Positions 1 to 6,144 of a stretch of DNA of 6,144 bases are shown here, one piece after another (the stretch's first letter is position 1; every line of letters begins with the position of its first letter). The stretch is from Candidatus Poseidoniaceae archaeon. GTDB taxonomy: Archaea; Thermoplasmatota; Poseidoniia; Poseidoniales; Poseidoniaceae. The notes under the pieces are model-generated. The model was not told the origin of the DNA and made no database searches. It was given only the letters and a program-made list of their open reading frames with translations. The DNA is taken from positions 1-6,144 of the forward strand of contig DUIP01000066.1 in assembly GCA_013330285.1 (NCBI GenBank). Reading direction: 5' to 3'. Made by a program: the position numbers and the translations under genes.

Positions 1-1
1 G

Positions 2-136
2 GCCAACGCCGACCGAGCAGCCCGAGGACCTGAGACTGGTGATCGGCGCGCCCGTGCACAACGCAAATCGCGAGGCCAAGCATCCAGCAAACAACGTTCC
101 AGTTTCAAGAAACGTTCTGGCTTCAAGAAGCGCTAA
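2..136 (+). CDS. C-terminal end of an unidentified protein with a basic tail (5'-truncated)
   Basis: An open frame enters from the left edge and ends at a TAA stop at 134-136, giving 44 residues. They are rich in Arg, Lys, Ala, Ser and Gln and finish with two near-copies of a six-residue unit (RSSFKK, RSGFKK) followed by Arg. Basic, disordered tails of this kind are common at the C-termini of DEAD-box RNA helicases and other RNA-binding proteins, but no catalytic domain lies in the window, so the function cannot be assigned. This frame is preferred over a second open plus frame because its peptide repeat is in phase with an 18-base DNA repeat and because it stops just before the convergent aminotransferase gene. 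Only three bases separate the two stop codons. Confidence 0.5.
   Translation, partial: ANADRAARGPETGDRRARAQRKSRGQASSKQRSSFKKRSGFKKR
95..130 (+). repeat. 18-bp imperfect tandem repeat encoding RS(S/G)FKK
   Basis: Bases 95-112 and 113-130 are adjacent 18-base units that agree at 14 of 18 positions. Each encodes six residues (RSSFKK and RSGFKK) in the frame of the truncated gene, and a third Arg codon follows. The length is a multiple of three and the changes are conservative, which suggests duplication inside a coding sequence that extended a basic C-terminal tail. Confidence 0.6.
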
Positions 137-139
137 AGT

Positions 140-1159
140 TCACAGTGGAACTTCATGCAGCCATCCGAAGATGTCTTCTTCTTCTTCGTTCTGAATGCCG
201 ACCAGTTGATTGTACAACTGTTGAGTGATTGGGCCTGGTGAACCGTTGCCATAGGTGGCTTTTGTTTCACCCTTGGTGATGGAGCCGATTGGTGATATTA
301 CAGCTGCAGTACCACAGCAGAACGCTTCATCAGCCGTCATGGCAAAGGTCGCTTCGACCTTTGTTTCAACCACTTCAATGCCGTTATGCCTTGCCAGTTC
401 AATGATTGAATTTCGAGTGATACCAGGCAGAATAGTTCCTGTCAGTTCAGGTGTGTAAAGGATGCCATCCTTGACACAGAAAAAGTTTGCAGCCCCGACT
501 TCTTCGACGTAGGAGTGGGTTTCTGCATCGAGGTAAATCACTTCAGCAAAGCCAGCAGCCTTTGCTTTCTTACTCGGCATCATGCCTGGGGCATAGTTTC
601 CAATGGCTTTCACACCACCAGATCCACCGGGTGCTGCACGGTGATGTTCTTCTGAGATCAACAAATCAATCGCTGTAACGCCGCCTTTGAAGTAAGGCCC
701 AACAGGTGTGACATAGACGAGGAAGGTGTAGGATGGTGCAGGTGCAACGCCGAGAATCGGTCCTGATCCCATAAGCAACGGCCGAACATACATGGCGCCC
801 TTACCGGTTGGAGGGAGCCACTTGAGGTTGGCTTGGACGCATTGTTCGACAGCATCGACGAACACCGATTCGGGAACGGGAGGCATCTTCAGTCGGTCCG
901 CTCCACGTTGCATCCTGCGGGCATTCTCTTCAGGTCTGAAAAAGACAACACGGCCCTTTGATGTCCGATAGGCTTTCATTCCCTCGAAGAGGCCTTGTCC
1001 ATAATTGAGCACACCTGCAGCAGGCGACATTGGGATGGCCCCATATGGCCGCAGAGAACCCGGCATCCACGGGTCATTTGCTGATGTTTCGGTGAGGTAC
1101 ATCGTATCTGTTGGGGTCAATGAAAAGGTCAAGCTGTCCCAATCGAATTCTTCACTCAT
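140..1159 (-). CDS. ilvE: Branched-chain amino-acid aminotransferase (PLP fold-type IV)
   Basis: This 339-residue enzyme should reversibly transfer the amino group between glutamate and the 2-oxo acids of valine, leucine and isoleucine in the cytoplasm. Visible family features are the N-terminal FEGMKAYR (58-65), RPEENARRM (75-83), MYVRPLLMGSG (about 123-133), the PLP-binding lysine K184 in GGVKAIGNYAPG, the conserved acidic residue E220 in EEVGAANFF, LTGTILPGITR (239-249), and the phosphate-binding CCGTAA (281-286). Length and motifs fit the larger BCAT subgroup shared by eukaryotes and many bacteria (class II type). An in-frame ATG lies 18 codons upstream (1213). The start at 1159 is preferred because GGGGTGA sits five bases before it and because the family similarity begins just after it at FDWDSLTFSL. 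The gene diverges from the polymerase gene and converges with the basic-tail gene. The exact substrate range is inferred. Confidence 0.93.
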   Translation of the reverse strand: MSEEFDWDSLTFSLTPTDTMYLTETSANDPWMPGSLRPYGAIPMSPAAGVLNYGQGLFEGMKAYRTSKGRVVFFRPEENARRMQRGADRLKMPPVPESVFVDAVEQCVQANLKWLPPTGKGAMYVRPLLMGSGPILGVAPAPSYTFLVYVTPVGPYFKGGVTAIDLLISEEHHRAAPGGSGGVKAIGNYAPGMMPSKKAKAAGFAEVIYLDAETHSYVEEVGAANFFCVKDGILYTPELTGTILPGITRNSIIELARHNGIEVVETKVEATFAMTADEAFCCGTAAVISPIGSITKGETKATYGNGSPGPITQQLYNQLVGIQNEEEEDIFGWLHEVPL

Positions 1160-1319
1160 TTCTTTCACCCCGCCTACGGCGTTTCTCGCCATGTAGATGA
1201 GGCTTTCAAGCATTCCTGCCGAGCAAGATGGTTGACAAAGCGATTTCGCGACCTTTCAGGTGGTGGTCCTAAGCGAAGGGCCATAGGATGCCGGCGGCTC
1301 CTTTGTCTTGGGGCGAGCC
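1160..1319. other. Divergent intergenic region between aminotransferase and DNA polymerase
   Basis: These 160 bases must carry the 5' control signals of both divergent genes if 1159 and 1320 are the true starts. I see no clear AT-rich TATA box or BRE on either strand. Two small inverted repeats are present: GCGA-TT-TCGC at 1240-1249, and TCCTA (1267-1271) paired with TAGGA (1284-1288) around a 12-base loop. Either could be an operator half-site pair or chance. No small ORF with recognisable content is supported here. Confidence 0.4.
1165..1171 (-). promoter_or_regulatory. Ribosome binding site deciding the aminotransferase start
   Basis: Read on the minus strand, GGGGTGA is followed by a five-base spacer (AAGAA) and the ATG at 1159-1157. 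GGTGA matches the core of the archaeal and bacterial Shine-Dalgarno consensus GGAGGTGATC. The alternative upstream ATG at 1213 has AGGA directly abutting it, which is too close for a normal spacing. This site therefore favours the shorter 339-residue protein. Confidence 0.6.
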
Positions 1320-4001
1320 ATGCAGTTTGAGGGTCGAATGGGTGTTGTCAGCGGCCGGTACCATTCGGTTGACGGTCTCAACGGTTCCAAGTCACCATCG
1401 ACAGTTTTGGAATTGTTTGGGCGCACAGAGCAAGGTGAGTCCATTTGTGCACTTGTGCACGGCCTTCGTCCAACCTTCGAAATTTCGCCTTTGATGGTGT
1501 GGGATGAAGGTATGGAAGTCCCCGATCATGTCACTGAACGGCTCAGCGCCGTCGAAGCAATGGATGATGTCACTGGCATTACGGGGCCTGTCCTCAAGTT
1601 GACTGATTTAGGCCATCGTCCAGTATGGACCGTCACCGTTCGCCAGCCTTTTGTTGTCCCAAGCCTCCGCAAGTCTCTTGCCAAACAAAATTGGCAGATT
1701 TTTTCAGGTGACATCCCCTTCCTTAACCGTTTATTCCTCGATCAAGGCCTTGGAATGCATCTTGCAGTAAAAGGCACAATCATCGATCGTCGCCTTGACG
1801 AGGATGATGACTTCACTGTGCTTGAAGCGGTGCGCTCCGCCGGTGGGGCAGGCCGCTATTCTGTGGATTGCACCGTTGTCTGTGAGTTAGCAGACCTCGA
1901 AGCAACCGATCCTTTCCCAGTGCCATACAAGGTGTTCTCATTCGATCTTGAAACCAGCATTGCACACGATACGATTCTGTGTGCCGCCGCCGTTGTCGAG
2001 AATCTTCACTCAGGCCACCGCCAAACCTTCTCATTTGTTGGTGAAGAAGCAAAAATCATGGAGGACTTGACGCTCGTTGTCAGGAGCCAAGATCCAGACA
2101 TCATTACCGGGTACAACATTGACAATTTCGATTTGCCGCGGCTCAACGATCGCATGGCCGTTCATGCTCGTTCCAAGGATTGGCGAAAACGGGGTTTGCT
2201 CTTTGGGTGGGGGCGTGTTCAACAAACCGAATCAGAAGCCAAACGCACTCGCTCTGGCCTCTATCCGCGTCGCCAATCCTCGCGCGCTTGGAATGTTGCA
2301 GGGCGAACTATTGTCGATGCGTGGTGGCAAGCTCGAATGGCCCTCCGGCCCCAACGGGAAACACTGTCGTTCATCAGCAATCTGTTATTCCCTGATCAGG
2401 CCGATAAACACAAAATGGACGTGGATGCCTCCAAGATGGACGAAGAATGGGCGGCTCGTCCTGATGTTGTGCTCGAATACTGCGTACGCGACGCAGAACT
2501 CCCACTCGATATTCTTCAAGAATTACAAGTCATTCGTCGAAAAGAAGCGGTCGCTGCTGTGGCCAAAGTCACCTTTGACACCGCAGCCAACGGCAGCACA
2601 AGTCAACTGATCGACTCGCTTGTCATTCGCCTAGCAGACAGCGAAAATGTCGCTGTTCCTTTGACTGGGTCGGCCCAAGCCAAAGAAGGCCAAATCACCG
2701 GCGGTTATGTCCACGAGGTCGCAGCAGGCCTCCACCCTTGGATTGCTGTCCTCGATTTCAAGAGCATGTACCCTTCGATTATGATTGGACACAACATTTG
2801 CTATACGACTCGAATCGACCCTGTTCAGTCCGATCAACCATCCGAAGATGAACACGTCCACACCGCACCAACCGGGGCAAGGTTCCGTCATCAATCTGTT
2901 CGCAAAGGATTGGTTCCAGCCTTGCTGGAAGACCTTATGGCGCAGCGGGATGAACACAAATCTGCATTGAAAGAAGCAAAAACAAACGGCGAAGAAGCCA
3001 AGGTTGCGTTTCATGATTCAATGCAATATGCGGTAAAAATCCTCATGAATTCCTTTTACGGTGTCTTTGCCAGTGGATTTTATCGATTCACCCATCGAGA
3101 TCTCGGGTCATCAATCACTGCATGGGCGCGCCATAACATCAAGGCCATCATCGCACAACTCGATGCAGAAGGGCACGAAGTGGTCTATTCAGATACCGAC
3201 TCGATCTTTGTTCGTTCTCCAGTCTCAGAAAGCGCTCCGTCTTCGATGAAGGAAGAAGAAATCCAGAATGCCAAAGAAGGTAAACCAGAGGCTGTCGAGT
3301 ACATGAAGGCCTGGGAAGCTGCCAAGCAGGACATGATTGAGTTCGGCCTTGAAGTGGCTGAACGATACAGCCGTGATTCAGCAATTTTAGAATTTGAAAA
3401 AGGTCTTTCAGTGTTCTTTAGCCATGGGGCAAAGAAGCGTTATGTTGGCCAAGTGGTCTACCCTAGCGAGGAGATGCTTATCCGCGGATATGAAACTCAG
3501 CGCACCGATTCGTTTGCCTACCTGACCACGACCATGAAGCGGATGTTTAGCCATGCGCTTGCCGATGAAGGAGACGCCTTGGTCAAATACGCACTTGCTC
3601 AAGTGCAAGCGCTCCGCCGCTGTGAGGTGCCGGCAACATCGCTTATTCTTGCTAAATCATGTAAGGGGCGAATGGGGTCCAATGGCGAAGTTGATTTCAC
3701 GAAGGATTATGCCAATCCAGACAGCATGGCACAGGTGAGGGTTGCCAAAGCGAGGATTGCGCTCGGACTCGGGTTCACTTCAGGAATGAAGGTGTCGTAC
3801 ATTGTTACTGACGCCAGCCAACGACCAATGCGCGTTCAACCATGGTTGGAAACCGAAGAAAATGGCGGCATTGAAGCCTATGACGGACAATTCTATGCAG
3901 AGCGCCTTGCTGCTGCACTTGGAAGGATCACCGAGGCCTTTGGATGGACGGCCAAGGAACTCGTCGCCGGCAACAAGCAAACTTCTCTTTTTTCGTTCTG
4001 A
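1320..4001 (+). CDS. polB: Archaeal family B replicative DNA polymerase with 3'-5' exonuclease
   Basis: This 893-residue enzyme is a DNA-templated DNA polymerase with proofreading, acting at the replication fork or in repair. The N-terminal part, with ELFGRTEQGESICALVHG, resembles Pol delta-like and archaeal PolB N-termini. Exonuclease motifs are Exo I FDLETS (D209, E211), Exo II YNIDNFD (265-271) and Exo III YCVRD (387-391). Polymerase motifs are A DFKSMYPSIM (from D479), B KILMNSFYG (from K573), C YSDTDS (D625, D627), and KKRY (705-708). All catalytic aspartates are present, so both activities should be intact. The last seven residues, QTSLFSF (887-893), form a PCNA-binding PIP box. The start is uncertain: TTG at 1308, ATG at 1320, or ATG at 1338, which has GAGGG four bases upstream. 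ATG 1320 is a compromise and the choice does not affect any domain. A T6 tract (3988-3993) lies just before the stop. Marine Group II archaea usually also carry PolD, which would be encoded elsewhere. Confidence 0.96.
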   Translation: MQFEGRMGVVSGRYHSVDGLNGSKSPSTVLELFGRTEQGESICALVHGLRPTFEISPLMVWDEGMEVPDHVTERLSAVEAMDDVTGITGPVLKLTDLGHRPVWTVTVRQPFVVPSLRKSLAKQNWQIFSGDIPFLNRLFLDQGLGMHLAVKGTIIDRRLDEDDDFTVLEAVRSAGGAGRYSVDCTVVCELADLEATDPFPVPYKVFSFDLETSIAHDTILCAAAVVENLHSGHRQTFSFVGEEAKIMEDLTLVVRSQDPDIITGYNIDNFDLPRLNDRMAVHARSKDWRKRGLLFGWGRVQQTESEAKRTRSGLYPRRQSSRAWNVAGRTIVDAWWQARMALRPQRETLSFISNLLFPDQADKHKMDVDASKMDEEWAARPDVVLEYCVRDAELPLDILQELQVIRRKEAVAAVAKVTFDTAANGSTSQLIDSLVIRLADSENVAVPLTGSAQAKEGQITGGYVHEVAAGLHPWIAVLDFKSMYPSIMIGHNICYTTRIDPVQSDQPSEDEHVHTAPTGARFRHQSVRKGLVPALLEDLMAQRDEHKSALKEAKTNGEEAKVAFHDSMQYAVKILMNSFYGVFASGFYRFTHRDLGSSITAWARHNIKAIIAQLDAEGHEVVYSDTDSIFVRSPVSESAPSSMKEEEIQNAKEGKPEAVEYMKAWEAAKQDMIEFGLEVAERYSRDSAILEFEKGLSVFFSHGAKKRYVGQVVYPSEEMLIRGYETQRTDSFAYLTTTMKRMFSHALADEGDALVKYALAQVQALRRCEVPATSLILAKSCKGRMGSNGEVDFTKDYANPDSMAQVRVAKARIALGLGFTSGMKVSYIVTDASQRPMRVQPWLETEENGGIEAYDGQFYAERLAAALGRITEAFGWTAKELVAGNKQTSLFSF

Positions 4002-4053
4002 TTTGACTGAAAACAAGGAAGCCCTTTTCATCAAGGCGTTCCACAGCATAGCC

Positions 4054-5250
4054 ATGAAGTCGACCCCAGTGCCATGGGCTTTCGTTGCCCTCATGCTCTT
4101 ATCCAGCCTCTCAGGATGCATTTTTGAGGACACAGGTTCTTCTGGAAATGAAGAAGTTCTAGCCGTGTTCAATTACTCCCCCTCGTCAAACATTCGTTCC
4201 GGTGATACGATCAGTTTCGATGCATCTGCATCGACGCCGAGCGGGAGCATCACCTATCGCTGGGATTTTGATGCAGATGGCTCAACTGACGCTACAGGAC
4301 GCTCTGCTGAATGGTCGTATGACCAGGCTGGCACCTACGGCGTCGAATTGACGGTGTCGGACGGCTCCAAGTCTTCGACTCAAACCAAAGACGTCACGGT
4401 TGCAGATGCGACCGCTGTGCCACCTAACGCTGAGATCACCCAATACGCAAGCGACGAGGATTGCAACAATGACGACATTGACGAAACCACTCACATCGTG
4501 GTTTGGATTTGTGAAATGGACAAATCCATGACCGATAGAGACGTGTCGGAAACCACAACAATCACGCTTGATGCAAGCGATTCAGATGCTGGAGACTCCT
4601 CACAATACATCACGACCTGGAATTGGGATTTGAACGCTGATGTTGATTCGGACAACGATGGCGATTCTGAAAACGATGCCGACCTCACAGGAGAAAGCAT
4701 TGACTGGAACAATGTCCAGCCGGGTGAATATGAACTCCATCTCAACATTGAGAACAGTGCCGGAATGACCGATTCAGATTCCATTAAGGTCTATGTGTCC
4801 TATGCTGGAAAATGGAACGATTTTGAAATGGCAGGAAACACATCCGGCAACGCTGTGACGCTGGACTTCGGCGTCAATGTCGTCTACGACAAGGATAACG
4901 GAAACACGATCCGAAAGATGGTGGGCGAACTCACCTACCCCAAGACCGATGGCGATTGCACAACCGCATTCCCTGGCGCGACCAACTGCCGTGCTAAACT
5001 CGATATTTACGCCTTCAATGAAGACGATGAAGAAGCAAGTAATACCTCGGATACAGGCTTAGACCAGCGCAGCGATGGCGACGATTGCAATGACGACGAG
5101 AATGATTGTGTCTTCCTCACGCTTTCCTCGTACATGTTCACCGACACAGAGTCGACCTATGACGATGGGGAATGGACCATGCAAATACGCAATGAAAAGG
5201 TCAATGATCTCAATGTTGAATCCTTCATCATCCGTTTGCATTACAAGTGA
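4054..5250 (+). CDS. Secreted lipoprotein with two PKD-type domains
   Basis: This 398-residue protein starts with Met-Lys, a hydrophobic stretch (about residues 8-19) and a lipobox LSGC, so C22 is probably the lipidated N-terminus of a surface-anchored protein. Residues about 37-118 form a PKD domain with the signature YRWDFDADG (68-76) and a C-terminal GTYGVELTVSD. Residues about 124-250 form a second PKD-like domain with WNWDLNAD (189-196), an inserted acidic loop (196-210, DxDxDxDGD-like), and GEYELHLNIEN. Residues about 251-398 are a further beta-rich domain ending in GEWTMQIRN and FIIRLHYK, loosely like the end of proprotein convertase P domains. The mature chain is very acidic. Its six cysteines after C22 lie in three close pairs (137/153, 302/312, 345/352). 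The frame stays open upstream into polB, but the signal peptide fixes the start at ATG 4054. No Shine-Dalgarno sequence is seen; 52 bases separate it from polB. A role in adhesion, carbohydrate or protein binding is only inferred from PKD domains, and no enzyme motif is visible. Confidence 0.88.
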   Translation: MKSTPVPWAFVALMLLSSLSGCIFEDTGSSGNEEVLAVFNYSPSSNIRSGDTISFDASASTPSGSITYRWDFDADGSTDATGRSAEWSYDQAGTYGVELTVSDGSKSSTQTKDVTVADATAVPPNAEITQYASDEDCNNDDIDETTHIVVWICEMDKSMTDRDVSETTTITLDASDSDAGDSSQYITTWNWDLNADVDSDNDGDSENDADLTGESIDWNNVQPGEYELHLNIENSAGMTDSDSIKVYVSYAGKWNDFEMAGNTSGNAVTLDFGVNVVYDKDNGNTIRKMVGELTYPKTDGDCTTAFPGATNCRAKLDIYAFNEDDEEASNTSDTGLDQRSDGDDCNDDENDCVFLTLSSYMFTDTESTYDDGEWTMQIRNEKVNDLNVESFIIRLHYK

Positions 5251-5317
5251 ACACAATGGGTCGGAACGTTGAGTTCTATGGAGAAGGTGTTTAGAGTCAC
5301 CATCTCGAGCATCAAGC

Positions 5318-6144
5318 ATGCGACGAACCCGCATCGTGGCCACCATCGGTCCAGCGAGCTCAGGAGAGAAGGTGCTCAAGTCCTTGTTAGAGGCCGGCGT
5401 CGACGTCTGCCGCCTCAATTATTCCCACGGTTCCCCAGAGAGTAAAACCGAGTTGTATGAGCGCATTCGGTCGATGGAAGAAGCTCTTGGTCGACCTACA
5501 TGTATTCTCGCAGATCTCCCGGGCCCCAAATTGAGGCTCGGGCGTTTTCCTGGTGTCGTGGCGCTCAAGCGCGGCGCTCGCCTCAATCTTCATTGTGGCG
5601 TTGAGGAAATGAACGATGCATCAGCCACGGACTTGCCGGTAGAATACGCTGGACTGTCCGCTGAATTGAAAGCGGGCGATCCTGTCTTGATTGCGGACGG
5701 ATTGATTCGTCTCATCGTTGACCAAGCCCCCGGCACACCCTCAGGCACCGTTCTCTGCACCGTCGAGGACGGCGGGCCTGTCAGCGGTAGGAAAGGTGTG
5801 AATGTTCCAGGAACCATGGTTGACTTGCCCGCAATAGGGCCAAATGACAAGGCAGCCATCGCTCATGCGCTCGAAGCCGGAGCCGATTACATTGCCGTCA
5901 GTTATGTTCGAACCCCGGAAGATCTCCAGCCCGCTATCGATGCAGTGAAAGCGGCAGGGAAGCATGTTCCAATCGTTGCCAAAATTGAACATCCTATGGC
6001 ACTTGAATGCCTCGAAGACATTCTTGATTTGGCGGATGCCGTTATGGTTGCACGAGGCGATTTGGGTGTAGAAATACCGCTCGAAGATGTACCAGTTGCT
6101 CAGCAACACATCATCGATGGTGCGCTTGAACGAGGTATGATTGT
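5318..6144 (+). CDS. pyk: Pyruvate kinase, N-terminal 275 residues (3'-truncated by the window)
   Basis: The enzyme transfers phosphate from phosphoenolpyruvate to ADP to give pyruvate and ATP, the last step of glycolysis in the cytoplasm. Visible motifs are TIGPAS (9-14), the substrate and metal site RLNYSHG (R32, N34, S36), DLPGPKLRLG (66-75), the B domain (about 76-160) with LIADGLIRL and the hinge KGVNVPG, DLPAIGPNDK (169-178), IAVSYVR (192-198), and the catalytic VAKIEHP (K222, E224) with MVARGDLGVE (243-252). The start at ATG 5318 is the only candidate, since no other start codon occurs between it and an in-frame stop at 5270-5272. No Shine-Dalgarno sequence lies close to it; the 28 bases before the ATG include TTTAGAG (5290-5296), a poor TATA candidate for a leaderless message. 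About half of the usual 450-480 residues are missing beyond the edge. The Leu67/Lys71/Leu74 combination differs from classical K+-dependent enzymes. Confidence 0.95.
   Translation, partial: MRRTRIVATIGPASSGEKVLKSLLEAGVDVCRLNYSHGSPESKTELYERIRSMEEALGRPTCILADLPGPKLRLGRFPGVVALKRGARLNLHCGVEEMNDASATDLPVEYAGLSAELKAGDPVLIADGLIRLIVDQAPGTPSGTVLCTVEDGGPVSGRKGVNVPGTMVDLPAIGPNDKAAIAHALEAGADYIAVSYVRTPEDLQPAIDAVKAAGKHVPIVAKIEHPMALECLEDILDLADAVMVARGDLGVEIPLEDVPVAQQHIIDGALERGMI

Noticed and set aside
1..187. Alternative plus-strand open frame (third frame) running past 136 into the aminotransferase gene
   Set aside because: It overlaps the 3' end of the aminotransferase and lacks the in-phase repeat seen in the frame that stops at 136.
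1240..1288. Small inverted repeats in the divergent intergenic region as operators
   Set aside because: Stems of four and five base pairs are expected by chance in 160 bases. They are recorded in the intergenic entry but not called as sites.
2077..2610. 177-codon plus-strand open frame inside the polymerase gene
   Set aside because: It overlaps the exonuclease domain in another frame, has no recognisable motifs, and the polymerase frame carries all conserved residues.
3982..3993. Pyrimidine-rich T6 tract at the end of polB as an archaeal terminator
   Set aside because: It lies before the stop codon and encodes the PIP box residues SLFS. Without transcript data a terminator call would be guesswork.
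3802..4053. Upstream extension of the lipoprotein frame into polB
   Set aside because: The translated extension is a shadow of polB codons. The signal peptide and lipobox require the start at 4054 for normal secretion.
3780..4172. 130-codon minus-strand open frame across the polB end and the lipoprotein start
   Set aside because: It is antisense to two well-supported genes and shows no domain-like content, signal peptide or ribosome binding site.
5290..5296. TTTAGAG as a TATA box for a leaderless pyruvate kinase transcript
   Set aside because: The spacing of about 25 bases to the ATG is suitable, but the match to the archaeal TATA consensus is poor and no BRE is seen.
1..6144. A novel multi-gene system, mobile element, CRISPR array or RNA gene
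   Set aside because: The genes are unrelated housekeeping and surface functions. No transposase, integrase, terminal repeats, spaced repeats, tRNA cloverleaf or rRNA sequence was seen on either strand.

Overview
The window most likely comes from an uncultivated marine archaeon of the Thermoplasmatota (Poseidoniales / Marine Group II type). This is inferred from an archaeal replicative family B DNA polymerase ending in a PCNA-interaction peptide, a lipobox-bearing secreted protein with PKD domains and many acidic residues, a middling GC content by eye, and compact gene packing with few Shine-Dalgarno sequences. No rRNA or other decisive phylogenetic marker is present, so the placement is moderately confident.

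Layout from left to right. Bases 2-136 hold the last 44 codons of a plus-strand gene with a strongly basic tail. Three bases later, convergent with it, ends a minus-strand branched-chain amino-acid aminotransferase (140-1159). A 160-base divergent intergenic region follows. The plus strand then carries a family B DNA polymerase (1320-4001), a secreted PKD-domain lipoprotein (4054-5250), and the first 275 codons of pyruvate kinase (5318 to the window edge).

The genes do not form one pathway. The aminotransferase (valine, leucine and isoleucine metabolism) and pyruvate kinase (last step of glycolysis) belong to core metabolism, the polymerase to replication, and the lipoprotein to the cell surface. 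The three plus-strand genes are separated by 52 and 67 bases and could be co-transcribed or have separate promoters. I could not recognise a convincing archaeal TATA/BRE promoter in any gap.

I found no mobile element, CRISPR array, tRNA, rRNA or defence system, and no undescribed multi-gene system. The points most worth a second look are the active-site signature of the pyruvate kinase, which predicts K+-independence; the three closely spaced cysteine pairs, the acidic calcium-type loop and the unassigned C-terminal domain of the lipoprotein; and small motif departures in the polymerase.
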